A stretch of DNA of 64,000 bases from Apiotrichum sp. Y4204 (Eukaryota > Basidiomycota > Tremellomycetes > Trichosporonales > Trichosporonaceae): NCBI GenBank assembly GCA_025531455.1, contig JAMYHL010000005.1:1116001-1180000 (forward strand), written 5' to 3'. The notes beneath the pieces are model-generated. The model saw nothing but the letters and a program-made list of their open reading frames with translations, searched no databases and was not told the origin of the DNA. Within the stretch, counting starts at the first letter, position 1, and each line of letters starts with the position of its first letter. This document shows positions 22,217-32,772 of the stretch, one piece after another. The position numbers and the translations under genes were made by a program.

Positions 22217-25200
22217 ATGCAGCCCTACCTATCGAGCGCCGACGATGGCGGTTATGATCGTGGGCAGGACTCGCCAACTGGTTCGGGAAGGGGCGAGGAT
22301 AGGCGGGACGACGCCAAGGCGAGCGACAAGGGCGGGGAGAGACGGGGGGTTATCAACCGTGTTAACCGTACGTTCTGTGGCGCTGAGAAGCTCTGTCGGC
22401 GTTCTTCTCGAAGCTGTACAGTCTGAGCGTTTCTCAGTGGAGTCAGTACTGATACAAACATTGCTGTTGCGACCTGTCGGCACCTCGCTCTCAACTCTCC
22501 TATGACCTTCACACATACAGGCGCCTGCGTGAGTCTATCTCGTCTTCTCATCTGCCCATATGTTCATCTACTCTTAGATTGCTAACTCCACCTCAGAACA
22601 ACTGCCGTCGCATGAAGATGCGATGTGTTGGGGCTGAAGATCCTCCCTGCAAACGCTGTCGCAACGGAAACTTGGACTGCATAATGGAGAAGCCAGGGCG
22701 GACTGCGGCCGACTCGGGCGGAGAAGAGTAGGTCGACGCGTCGACAGTTGTCGGTATGTGTTCACGTGCTGATGCTAGAAGCCGGATTCGGTCTCTAGAA
22801 TCACAGGTCACCAGCATACAGAACACTCTCAGCGATCTCGTCCAGACGCTTCGAGCAGGAATGGCTCAACCAGCGTCTAGCAATGCATCGAACGGCTCTG
22901 GAAACACACCGGTGAATGCCGTGTTATCTCCACCACAGAGCATCTCTATCGCTCCGGCTGTCCTCAAACAAGTTTACCCATCCGCTGCCACATCTTCCCC
23001 TGTGCAAGTGATCCATCCGGTCACTGCTCTTGGCTCCCAACCTCAATACTCTCAGGACATGCCCTCATCTGGTATGCTGGGAAAGCGTCCTCCATTCTCA
23101 GCCCCGTACAATCCCTACGTTGACTCCCCAGCCTCCACAGGTTTGGGAATGGCTCATGGAGACAGCTTGACACCCACTACTTCTCATGGTACTGCGGACG
23201 CCTCACGCTCGAGCCCGTACCAGGACTCTAGCTCTGGCTTCCGTCGTCCGCCTATTCCCACGCCTGTTCAAGGCGGTGGTCCCAATAGCACCCCATCTAC
23301 ATGGGAAGTGTTCGCCGCACCAGGGTCAACGCGCTCCGGGTCTGGGAATCATGACGCATCTTTACCGCCATCGCGGCCGGACTCTGAGGCAGACGACATG
23401 CCTGGCGCGGAGGAGGAAATCGTCAACCCTCTCGGATCCATGTCCAACATGGCCAGCTTGGTTGAAGCGGCTGTGGAGCGGACCCGAGAGGAACGTGGCC
23501 GTACTGCGAGCCCACTTGCCTCCAAACGCGCGAACGCTGTTGACCAGGAGTCTTCCCCTGACGAGCGGGGATTGAAGCGACCACGCCACAACAGCAACGT
23601 GTCGGTCGTTGTTGAGGCTCAAGGTCTTCCCCAAACGATCGGCCCGTCCAAATCTAAAGCCAAAATAAAGCGGGCTCATGTTCACGCCTATCCGGACTGT
23701 GTCGAGGAGGGCATTGTCTCCGAGGAGGAGGCCAGAGAGCTGGTTGGAATGTAGGTGTCTGTCGGAGCGCGGAGTGCTAACATCAGCTACTATTCCGGCT
23801 CCAGCAACTTCATTCCTTGTTTCGATCCGTCCTTTGACACTTTTGAATCGTGTGTGCGCTACATGTGACAACTCTGACCAGCAGGCTGAAGATACGGTCG
23901 CCCTTTAGCTTGACGTGCATTGTCATGGTAGGCGCACGCGTTCGTGACGGCGGTACCCGGGTGAGCGAGGTGCAGCGACTTTGTCGCCAGCATGCCCAGA
24001 AGATTGGTAAGCTCGAGGTGGTGTATAGAACTGATTTCTTCTCAGCCATGGGTACTCTCTTCAACTCCGTGGCCCGGGTTGAGGCCGTTCAAGCAATGAG
24101 CATTCTTGCTGCATTCAGCGACAACGGTTGGCTGCCGGGAGGACACGCCGTGCGCATGGCATTGGACATGGGGATCGACAAGTCGTTTCTGAAGCTGGTG
24201 CAGACTGGAATGGGCCATGGCAGGACCGCCGAAGAGCTCGAAGACGAGCGGCCACTCGTGGTACACTCCAGAGTGTGGTTCTGTGTAAGTTCTTTTTGAG
24301 TGACCCATTCATCGCTAACATACAGCTGTATCTCATGGAGCACCAGATGGCATATGGCATGGGTCGGCCAGCGATCCTGCGTGAGGACGAGACAATCCAA
24401 CGATGTCGAGAGTTGCTGGAGCATCCACTGTCGACAATGACTGATGCGCGCCTGATCTCCACCGTGGAGCTGACGGCGTTGCGAGGTGAGTTATCGTCCA
24501 TGTCGCGGCTGACCTCTAAGCCCCGCTTCACATTGAGCTCACCGCTACGCCGGATCTACCAATCGATCAGCAAACTCTTCAACGCCTCAATAAGGCCAAT
24601 AATGATTTTGATTTATGGGAGCGCCACTGGGATCGCATCCTTGGTGAGTTATCTGTTGCCATACGAACTGACAGCAGCCGACCGGTATGGAAAAGCCCAA
24701 GGGGACTTTTTCCGCGAGTCACGTATGTGTACAGCTGTTGCGAGCAATATGATAGCTGACACTCCAGTCGCAATTCAGAGGCAGTACGCTGAACTGTTTG
24801 TCAACTCCCAGCTACTGCGCGGAATTCGTGAGCCCTCGGATGTGGTTTCGATGCCGCCGGATATGCGCGCCTTGGCACTCCGGGCGATACAGAACGCGCA
24901 AAACTGCATGAACATCTGCCTACATGGGCAGAATTATCGCAACGGTCTACGTTATGCAGTGCACTACACACGTAAGTTGTGAGGGGTAGACATGTTTCTT
25001 ACGCTCAGATGTGTGTGCGGCTTTTGCGGCGTCGTTCCTCATTCGTAGCGCGAGGCTCTTCCCGAAGGAGCTTGAACTCAAGAAGACTGCCAAGGACGTT
25101 GAGGAACTGGCACGCGTTCTCTCGGAAGGTAGGTTTGGGCGTTGGAGGAAGTCTGACGATCCCAGTTCCGGCGGGGCGGTACGCACGCTCATTGCGTCTC

Positions 25201-25749
25201 ATATTACGCAGAGCCCGGAAGGCCAAAGTCATCCCGGCGACATCCGGCAATGCCTCACCGACTCGAGCTGATCGAGCGCCAACGAGTACCTCGGCCCTGT
25301 CGACCCAATCGCCCGCGCAATCCTCTCGGGGCCCAGGATCTAATCCACCGATTCCAGCATTCTCTCCGACGGCCATGTTCCTTTCCTCAGGCCCCACTCC
25401 GGGGCCCATCTCTCCGAATCACTTGCTCCTCACGGCTACTTCTCAGATCATGGAGGACTCTCCCCAGTCCGCCCCGGACATTACGGAGTTCGACATGCTC
25501 TTCGCCCAGGAGAATTTGGAGCGATCAGGACTCAAGCTCGGCGAGGGTGACCCCCTGCCTCTGTGAGCAGGATTCTGATGGTAAATCTGACACCGCAGGT
25601 ATCTCGACGGCCAATCACTCGGCGGGTTCGGCACAACAGATATCGCGCCGTTTGTGGGTCTCGAGAACTTTTTCCTTCCGGCCGAGGTCGACTACCGCCT
25701 CGCGCCCAACATTGGCGAGGCGAACCCAGGCGGCGACCTACTGTGGTAG
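22217..25749 (+). CDS. Zn2Cys6 transcription factor, 14 exons including an 8-nt microexon
   Basis: Exons 22217-22367, 22521-22528, 22597-22727, 22779-23750, 23787-23849, 23885-24006, 24046-24284, 24326-24485, 24521-24643, 24678-24722, 24768-24971, 25009-25128, 25166-25562 and 25599-25749 join in phase to 961 aa. The zinc cluster is C-x2-C-x6-C-x7-C-x2-C-x6-C (ACNNCRRMKMRC ... PPCKRCRNGNLDC), near residues 53-80, and depends on the 8-nt exon that supplies R-A-C. A short predicted coiled coil (RIRSLESQVTSIQNTLSDL) follows, then a Ser/Pro-rich stretch with a basic KRPRH patch. The regulatory domain includes SILAAFSDNGWLPGGHAVRM and LYLMEHQMAYGMGRPAI, as in fungal regulators of nutrient use. The C-terminal part is Ser/Pro-rich with a hydrophobic/acidic end, plausibly an activation region. 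Target genes are unknown. Confidence 0.85.
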
Positions 25750-26898
25750 ATACATGACGAGTTCGGATATGGTAGTTGTAGGATATCACAGACATTGGGA
25801 CCTTACGATCCGAGATGCGATGGTAGATCCCTCAAGGGCCAATGTACACAGGGGCGATGCAGGCACATGCCCTCTGTGATGTCAGCTGCTCTCTGCGTAG
25901 GGAATCTGGCCCCTGTGTTGAAACAATACGAGATCACGAGAACTGCGACGCGTCATGAAGAAACTTGCCGATGGGAAGGACGACGACGGCTGGGCCGGTC
26001 AAGAACGTTGCAAGAGTGGAGGCCGGCCATCAGCTGATGGTGGTCCCCAGGGTCATACGCGTTCCACCACCCTAGTGGGAGGAGCCCAGGGGCGTTCCGA
26101 GTTCCAAGTTCCAGGTCCAGGCAGGTACGATGCGAGTCGCGTCGGATGCTATTGCCACAATGTTGGGGATGGCGCACAAGGTCTCCTCTCTGCTCTCCCT
26201 ACTGGCGCGGAGTGCAGAAGAGAAACAGTAGTCCACAGCAGACAAGTGTACGGTAGGCGCGGCTCGTCTGGGGCTCTCGGCTTGTTTGGCACACTGCATC
26301 TAGTGGCGAGGCAGATCTGCATCGCCTTTCAACAGCTCGATCCAAAGATCCGGGCCCTGTGGCCTGTGGCGACAACTACTGGTTATGAAACAGGAAGCAG
26401 CAGGAGACGAATCTAGCTATGGCGTCAGTGTCGTCACATCCAAGGGGCACCGGAGCACTGGTTGTGGTGGTGCATGCACAGCCAACGTGACATGGAAAAT
26501 AATATGTATCGCATCGCGGTGTAGCAACAGCGGTCCGTGCCAGCGCCGCGGACAGGCATAGAAAAGGATACGACAGGATGGGTGGCTACAGAGCTACAGA
26601 GGCGGCGCTGCCAACCCGGCGGAAGACGCGCTCGAGGAGCGGAAACCTTGATCAGAGCCGGTTCCGGTGGGACCGGCGCAGTGGATTCAATTCACATTGT
26701 CGCCGCCGCATGCTGGGTCGGTGCAGGGTCTGGGCCAGAAACGGGCCGTCAGGCCGGACGGCGAGTGAGTGCATGCACAGGGATCCGAGGGATCAGTTGA
26801 AGGGCGTATCAACGGGACTCGTATCGCGCCAGCGCGAGTCGTGTGGTCGTCAATTGTTGAAGCGGTGCCAGGTATACCAGGGTGCAGCGACAGATGGA
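25750..26898. other. Convergent intergenic region
   Basis: About 1.15 kb between two convergent 3' ends. TGCATGCAC palindromes occur near 26473 and 26770. The open frames have no recognisable protein features. Nothing further is seen. Confidence 0.55.
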
Positions 26899-27867
26899 CT
26901 AGTCTGAGTCGCTGTAATCTGAGATGTCCGAGTATGTGTGGCGGGCGGAAGCATGGATGTTGTCGACATAGGAGCGAATAAGAGCGAGAGCCTGGCGCTC
27001 GGTGAGAGCGGAGTCGTGGAGACGGCGGATGAGGTTGACGTGCGTCGAGCCAGTAGGGTCGGAAAAGGGTGCATAGGTGGTTGCGAGACTGATGAGGTCT
27101 GCGCGCCACGGAGGCATGGCCCGGCGAGGGATAGCGGGTGCGGGAGGGCTGATGCTGTTGCCGCGGGGCGGGGGCTGGTGGGCGATAGTCGGCGAGTGGC
27201 AGGCAATGGTGTTGGCACGGTGGGGTGGCGAGGCCGACAGTGGAGGCGAAGGAGGGGCTGGAGCTACACGAGGGCGGGTGAAACGTGGAGGACGATTGGG
27301 GCCGTCGCTGTTGGTACGGACCATCATCGACAGGGGACGGGCATCTGGGAGTGGAGTGGGAGCGATCAGGGGTGAGCCCGAGCGCATAGGAGCAGCGGGG
27401 CCGGTCATGTGTGCGACCAGTGGCCTAGTTGGGAGTGGAGGCGCCTTGGCGAACAGGTCGACCGAATCAGGCGTGCTCACGTCCGACGCCGCGTCCGATG
27501 CGGAGGACACGCTGCGGCGGTGCTTGACCTGGGTGATGCGTCTGCGGATGGAGGCGGCAAGCGGCATGGTGGAGGGAGTCGTGGTTGGTGTGTGGGAGCT
27601 GGCAGTTGAGGGACTTGGGGGAGGGAGGGCTGGCAGTCGATTCGGTGGACAAAGGGGACTACGAGCTGGCCGACTTATAAATGGCGACAGCGGCGACTGA
27701 GGTGGTGACGGTGAGAGAAGTGGTAGCTGGGGAAGGGGTTTGTTGCCAGTATTGATAGCAAGTGTTGACGACTGACGGAGACTGTGTCCGGCGGTGGGTG
27801 TGGCAATCCGATGGAATAGCGATGACAGTTGTTGGGGTCCCTTGAGAAAAGGTCGACTTCTTGGCAT
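26899..27867 (-). CDS. Hypothetical Pro/Ser-rich protein with acidic Tyr-Ser C terminus
   Basis: A single-exon frame of 322 aa from the ATG at 27867. The frame stays open about 25 codons further upstream but without an ATG, so an upstream exon is possible. Most of the protein is low complexity (Pro, Ser, Thr, Ala, Arg) with many SP and RxxS sites, for example RRRITQVKHRRSVSS. The last 70 residues look ordered: WRADLISLATTYAPFSD, then HVNLIRRLHDSALTERQAL, then a helix and the acidic tail YSDISDYSDSD. There is no signal peptide or membrane segment. The contrast between a disordered body and an ordered tail argues for a real protein-coding gene rather than a chance GC frame. No function can be assigned. 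Confidence 0.6.
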   Translation of the reverse strand: MPRSRPFLKGPQQLSSLFHRIATPTAGHSLRQSSTLAINTGNKPLPQLPLLSPSPPQSPLSPFISRPARSPLCPPNRLPALPPPSPSTASSHTPTTTPSTMPLAASIRRRITQVKHRRSVSSASDAASDVSTPDSVDLFAKAPPLPTRPLVAHMTGPAAPMRSGSPLIAPTPLPDARPLSMMVRTNSDGPNRPPRFTRPRVAPAPPSPPLSASPPHRANTIACHSPTIAHQPPPRGNSISPPAPAIPRRAMPPWRADLISLATTYAPFSDPTGSTHVNLIRRLHDSALTERQALALIRSYVDNIHASARHTYSDISDYSDSD

Positions 27868-30678
27868 TGATATAGAAGCGTCGGTCCGGGACGCGACTTT
27901 TTTAACAACCTTTGGAGTATCTGGGTCTTCCGACGGCGCCAAACAGGAGAGGAATAAATGTCCTGATGCGAATTGTAGCGGAGACTCAAAACGCGAAGAA
28001 CAAGGTTAACGTTTATCGAACGTGCTGCAGTGACGGGGCGACGTGTGTGCACAGCGGTGGGGAGTAGGCTGATCTGGTGACAGGCGAGAGTGCACGAGGA
28101 GTGTGGGTCTGTGATCTGTGAATAGCAGATGGTTTAATATCGGGGGGATACTTTGCGATGAGGCCGGGATCTTGCCCCGTTTTATCTATAACCTCTGAAA
28201 CGACGGCCACTCGATCTTGCCTCGCGATCCAGCTGTCCGTGACTGCATCGCCTGATGACAGCGACGACGGCACAGATCCAGAGGAAAGGAGACGCGCGCA
28301 GCCTCTCCTCTGCCAGGGGTCGCTGCGAACTGCGAACATGACTGAACACACGACAGGCGACCAGCTCCGAGTATCCGTGTACGAGACGCCGAGGCGTACC
28401 TGCTTGTGTGCATTTGTGTGAGGCGCGGCGCATATTTCTTCTAGAGCTGTGACAATCTGCGCATTCTCGGCAGCAACGGCTGCGGCGCCTCTGGAAGATG
28501 GAAGTGAGCCGAGTGTGCACATTCCGGTGCCTCTGTTCCCTGCGGCTCCTGTAGCTCCTGCGCTTCAGCAGTCGATGCGCGATGCACTTGCTGCAGCCGC
28601 CACCGTCATCACTCGCGTCGCTCGCGTTCCAGGGACATTCATTCTGGACAGCACAGGCTTCTGGAGTCATTGGCTTGCCACTGCGCCGACAGTGTAGACG
28701 TCAGGAAGCAGCACCGCCCGTGACGGCGCCGTCCGGATGCATAGACGCCTTGTATGCCATGCACGCCGTGCTGAGCGCCGACTGTCTGACGGGGGCCAAA
28801 GACGCGATCTGCAAAGTGTGAATCCATCTGGTGGATGGACCCTGTTGCGGCGATGCAAGCAGTGCAGAAAGCGGTGTGAGTCACCAGCCAGGGTCTTTGG
28901 GTGGCAAGTCTGCTCTCCACCACGCACCCAGTGCAAGTGTGGCACATTCACACCCAGCAAGCACCGGCGACCACAGCATGCATGCTTTCAGTGCGTTTCG
29001 CGTTCGTGCGTTCCGTGCATGCATGTGCACATTCCATCTGTTTCGGGAGCTCCTGAGTGCTCGAGGACGACTAGAATGCGGTCTGGAAGCACAGTAGGTG
29101 GGATCAGCTTGACATCCCGGACTTGCCGGTACCTCCTGTGAGCCTGTGATTGCGAGTCGCCCAGCTGTCGCAGGTGTAAGATCGTCACAGGACCTCGTAT
29201 TAACTGTGGTACTGTGGTACGGCGTGCTACGCACAACCTGCCCCAAGAAGCGCCAAGGCCCAAGGCGAGCGCCGGAAGCCGGAAGTTACAAATGACACTA
29301 CGTCTTAATGACCGGCACACGGTGCACAGCCCCGACGGGAATAAACGGAGGGATCGAGTGATCGAGTGTCGAGCGCAACGCGTCCCGGCGCGTTCATTAC
29401 CTGCGGAATGTTACACGGAATGCACAGAGTACGGAGAATATCAAGTGGCGGCATGAAAGTGCATGCAATTGCGCCTGTACGCGCCTGTGCAGTGCGACAT
29501 TGCAGAGGCGCGGAATAGTGGTCTCGGCGTTCTCGGCGCCTCGGCGCTCATAGGATCCTGAAAGTGGGAGATAAACATCCAACGTCCTGCGGAGCATGCG
29601 GAATGGCGCGCGATCGGCGTGAACAATGTGCGATCGACGCCAGTGTGGCTCGGGGTGTCGATCAGAGGCGTTCGATTCTCGGTCCGCAGCGCCACCGCCA
29701 CTTTTGATATGGAGTGAATGATCATGAATGACACAGGATACATACAGTACAACGAGAGATGATCAAATCCGTCTCAATCTGGGGACATCTAGGCACCCAG
29801 GTCCGCAGCGCAGATGGGACAATGAATGCTGTGTTCGAGTGGCTGCAGTCTGCGAGACTGCGAAACTGAAACTGTGGAGTGACGCCACTCGAGTTAATGA
29901 CGTCTTGGCGGTTCTGATCGACATTTGCATGTCTTGGAGGGTCTGGAAGCTGGATATCTCTTGGTTCGGTGACTTTATGTTTGCGTCATTTGTCTTGCAT
30001 GTCTTGTCCGCTGGGTACTGATCGCACTACTGATGTGGTCGGTGTCTTGCATATCTGAGTTCTTGTGTGAAAGCTGTGCCATACAGTACGCTTCTCCGTC
30101 CTGGACAGGAAGCGTCGTCGCCGCGAACTGTACATCTCAAGCACACTCAAACAAGATGGTCTTTCTGACGATAACGCCCCAGCCACCAGCAACTGACGCA
30201 CACAATGGTGATTGGAATCTTGCTGAATGCACAGTATTCCCTCCAAGACCGCCAATGGGACGATTCGAGGCCTGACTGCAGACCTTGGGGACGTGAGGAC
30301 GCACTTTGATCCTGGTTTTGATTCTGGGGCGCAGCCAAACGCACCCATACACACGCGCACACAGGATGTGGATGCCGTGGATGCAGACACCAAGCGACTC
30401 TCAAGCGCTGTGCAATCCTTTTGTTTCGATTTGTTTATTCCGAAGCCCGACTGCTTCTTACAACGTGTGAACGGACGCACAGATAGGATGCAACCCAGCG
30501 ACCATCGGACGGCGTGAATGGACAAGAGAGCGGCCCGTGCGACCGGCCGTGACGAGCAGTGCAAGTGCGAGTGCAAGTGCAAGCGGAATGCAGTCCACTT
30601 GTCCTCATCACGCCAACATCGCCTCTCCAATCAATTCTTCACACCCAACTCCCGTCCTTCCTGCACTGCCATTCTCCT
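27868..30678. other. 2.8-kb divergent intergenic region
   Basis: It separates the hypothetical protein (minus) from the Cys-module protein (plus). GCATGC palindromes recur near 28978, 29018 and 29459. An AGTGCAAGTGCGAGTGCAAGTGC direct repeat lies at about 30558-30580. An ATG at 30588 starts a short frame overlapping the next gene's start out of phase and could act as a uORF if transcribed. No convincing gene is seen; frames of up to about 210 codons look compositional. Confidence 0.55.
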
Positions 30679-32772
30679 ATGAGCACGTACCCGTTCGGAG
30701 CCTATCCCTACAACTACGGCTACGCGTGCGGCTGCGGGCACAGCGGACAAGGCGCGACGTGGTACTCGTGGTCGTATTGGCCACCGCCCGACCCAAACGC
30801 AGACGGTAACGCGTACGCCGCCGTCTTGTCCCCGCCATCCACACCGCCCGATCTCGCACCGACCGATCCTCCTGAGGGCGACGACAGTAGAATGGAGTCT
30901 CCAGATACTCCAAACAGACCTCGCGCCGAGGTTGACCCGATCGTGCGCAAGTTTCAATCAATGCGTCCTCCAGACGAGTGCGAGACGGGAGCTGTCGATC
31001 CCATCGTGCGGCAGTTCCGGAACATGGCGGCCGCGGCGGGGGACGAGGACGATCCAATTGTGCGTCAATTCCGCGCAATGGCACCGCAGGAAGCCGATGA
31101 TCCTATCATCGCACAGTTCTCGGGAATGCAACACGCAGAGGACTGTCGAGACTCGACGTCGAGCTCAAATACGAGGAAGAACTATGACCCAGTGACGGTC
31201 CTGCACCGCCTATCCCCCGCGGGCCGACCGGAAGGCTTCGTTCTCTCGGCGTGTCTCGGGGCGCTGCGCCTCACCCCTTCGCTTGACTGGTACTACCTCC
31301 ACGACAGGGAGGAGGCCATGTGTTCGCGCTGCTACCTCGACCACGTCGCGGGAACGTGGGCGGCCAAGTCCTTCACTCACAGACGGCATGCACAGGGATC
31401 ATGTGCGTACGGCGTGCCGCGGCTGCGTACCCTCCTGAGCGCGGTGCGGTCCACGGGCGTGCAGCCGCTGCTCGACTACTTTACGCGCAAAGCAAATATC
31501 CCACCGCGTCCGGAGAGTGCCCTTGAGGCAGGAACGCTCCGGGACACTTGGTACACGTTTGGGTCGTTCACGATCTGTCCCTCATGTCAGGAAGATTACA
31601 TTGAGTCGACGCCATTTGCGCAGTATTTCCGCCACGACCCCTACCCCTCATCGAGCCGGAGGTGTCTTCTCGCCAAAGCAGGATTCGCGAGAGCGCTCCG
31701 CGTTCGGGTTGCGGGAAATCCCGAAAGCGTTTTAAAAGAGTGTCGCAGAATCGCCTCTGCCCACGCCACAGAGTGCTCCGGCAAGCCGGTCGCGGTCGAT
31801 TCAACGGAGTGGTTCACCCTCAAGTGCGGGCCGAAGCTGATACTCTGCCGCGCCTGCCACTTTGAGTTTGTCGCGAACACACGCTTTGAAGACAAGTTCA
31901 CCGCTTACGTCGTACCTCGGTCCCATCTGAACAAACACGCCCTGACCCATTACGCCTGCGGGTGGCGGGCAAGCCGGCTGAGCTTCGCATTCGATATTGC
32001 CGTCCGCCACGGCGACTGGACGACGTTCCAAGCCGTCGTGGACGACGCCGCTGAGGAGCTCCAGGCGCCGTCCGGACGGATGTACTCTCTGGCAGGTGAG
32101 GCACACATCTGCGAGCAATGTCGTATCACCTACTTCGTTCCCGCGAGGCTATGCCACCTCGTGCGATATAGCGCAACCACCGCAGGCTGCGCCATGTGTC
32201 GTCCTAGCCGACTGGAAGCAAATACTCGCGCTCTCCTGGAGGCTGTCGAGACCTGCGACTGGGGATACTTTGTTTCTGGTCTCAAGCACCCGTCGTGCCA
32301 GGGCCCACAGCCGCGCAAGGACGCACAATGGTGGGGCTGGCGCTCGCTCACAATCTGCTCTGCGTGCTGGTCGGAGAGGGGACGTGGTAGTTCCCTCGAG
32401 CCACTCGTAGCGCTTCGCGGCGAGACCATCTCGGACGGAACCAGTCCCTCGTGCTACCTGTACGCGCCGTGGATGCGCGCCCTATGGGACGCGGCGTGCG
32501 AGTCGAGAGACATCACCGCCCTCCGAGACGCCGGACGCAGGTGGAACTCGGCGTGGTACGCAACATGGTTCCGTGCGTGGTACCTCCGCAACCAGATAAA
32601 AGTGGACGGTGCAAGCAAGGTCGAATCACCGCAAGAGGGCGCCGACCGAAACAGCCGGGAGCGGTATCCCTCGCGCGAGGAGCAGGAAATAAATCATCAG
32701 CGTTGGCACAAGATCAATAAGCTAGAGCATGAGTGGTCGCGATTCGAGGCCACTGAGGAGATGCCCCGGTGA
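30679..32772 (+). CDS. Unassigned protein with five tandem CxxC...C modules and four DPIVRQF-type repeats
   Basis: A single exon of 697 aa from the first in-frame ATG. The N terminus is Tyr/Gly/Cys/Pro-rich. Four repeats D-P-I-(V/I)-x-x-F-x-x-M begin at residues 86, 107, 125 and 141. Then come five modules about 82-90 residues apart. Each has an aromatic lead (WYYL, WYTF, WFTL, MYSL, WWGW), a CxxC pair (residues 215/218, 300/303, 390/393, 478/481, 560/563) and a single Cys 23-34 residues on (242, 329, 427, 504, 592). That Cys is followed by an Arg/Leu-rich helix (VPRLRTLL, AGFARAL, RASRLSFAF, RLEANTRALL, APWMRALW). The spacing suggests repeated metal-binding folds. I have seen comparable CxxC ... 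C-x-LYSPRMR patterns in uncharacterised fungal proteins, but this is recollection, not a search. There is no signal peptide or membrane segment. The C-terminal 60 residues are charged and helical. Function unknown. Confidence 0.8.
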   Translation: MSTYPFGAYPYNYGYACGCGHSGQGATWYSWSYWPPPDPNADGNAYAAVLSPPSTPPDLAPTDPPEGDDSRMESPDTPNRPRAEVDPIVRKFQSMRPPDECETGAVDPIVRQFRNMAAAAGDEDDPIVRQFRAMAPQEADDPIIAQFSGMQHAEDCRDSTSSSNTRKNYDPVTVLHRLSPAGRPEGFVLSACLGALRLTPSLDWYYLHDREEAMCSRCYLDHVAGTWAAKSFTHRRHAQGSCAYGVPRLRTLLSAVRSTGVQPLLDYFTRKANIPPRPESALEAGTLRDTWYTFGSFTICPSCQEDYIESTPFAQYFRHDPYPSSSRRCLLAKAGFARALRVRVAGNPESVLKECRRIASAHATECSGKPVAVDSTEWFTLKCGPKLILCRACHFEFVANTRFEDKFTAYVVPRSHLNKHALTHYACGWRASRLSFAFDIAVRHGDWTTFQAVVDDAAEELQAPSGRMYSLAGEAHICEQCRITYFVPARLCHLVRYSATTAGCAMCRPSRLEANTRALLEAVETCDWGYFVSGLKHPSCQGPQPRKDAQWWGWRSLTICSACWSERGRGSSLEPLVALRGETISDGTSPSCYLYAPWMRALWDAACESRDITALRDAGRRWNSAWYATWFRAWYLRNQIKVDGASKVESPQEGADRNSRERYPSREEQEINHQRWHKINKLEHEWSRFEATEEMPR

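Noticed and set aside
28737..29141. Cys-rich frame with RRCKQCRKRCES, considered as a Zn2Cys6 remnant
   Set aside because: Spacing is C-x2-C-x3-C, not C-x2-C-x6-C, and no joined exon gives the second half of the motif.
29660..29690. GTTCGATTC, a possible tRNA B box
   Set aside because: No matching T stem, acceptor stem or A box could be built around it.
29986..30630. 214-codon minus-strand frame upstream of the Cys-module gene
   Set aside because: Cys/Arg/Ser-rich chance composition, no motifs, and it runs across the probable promoter.
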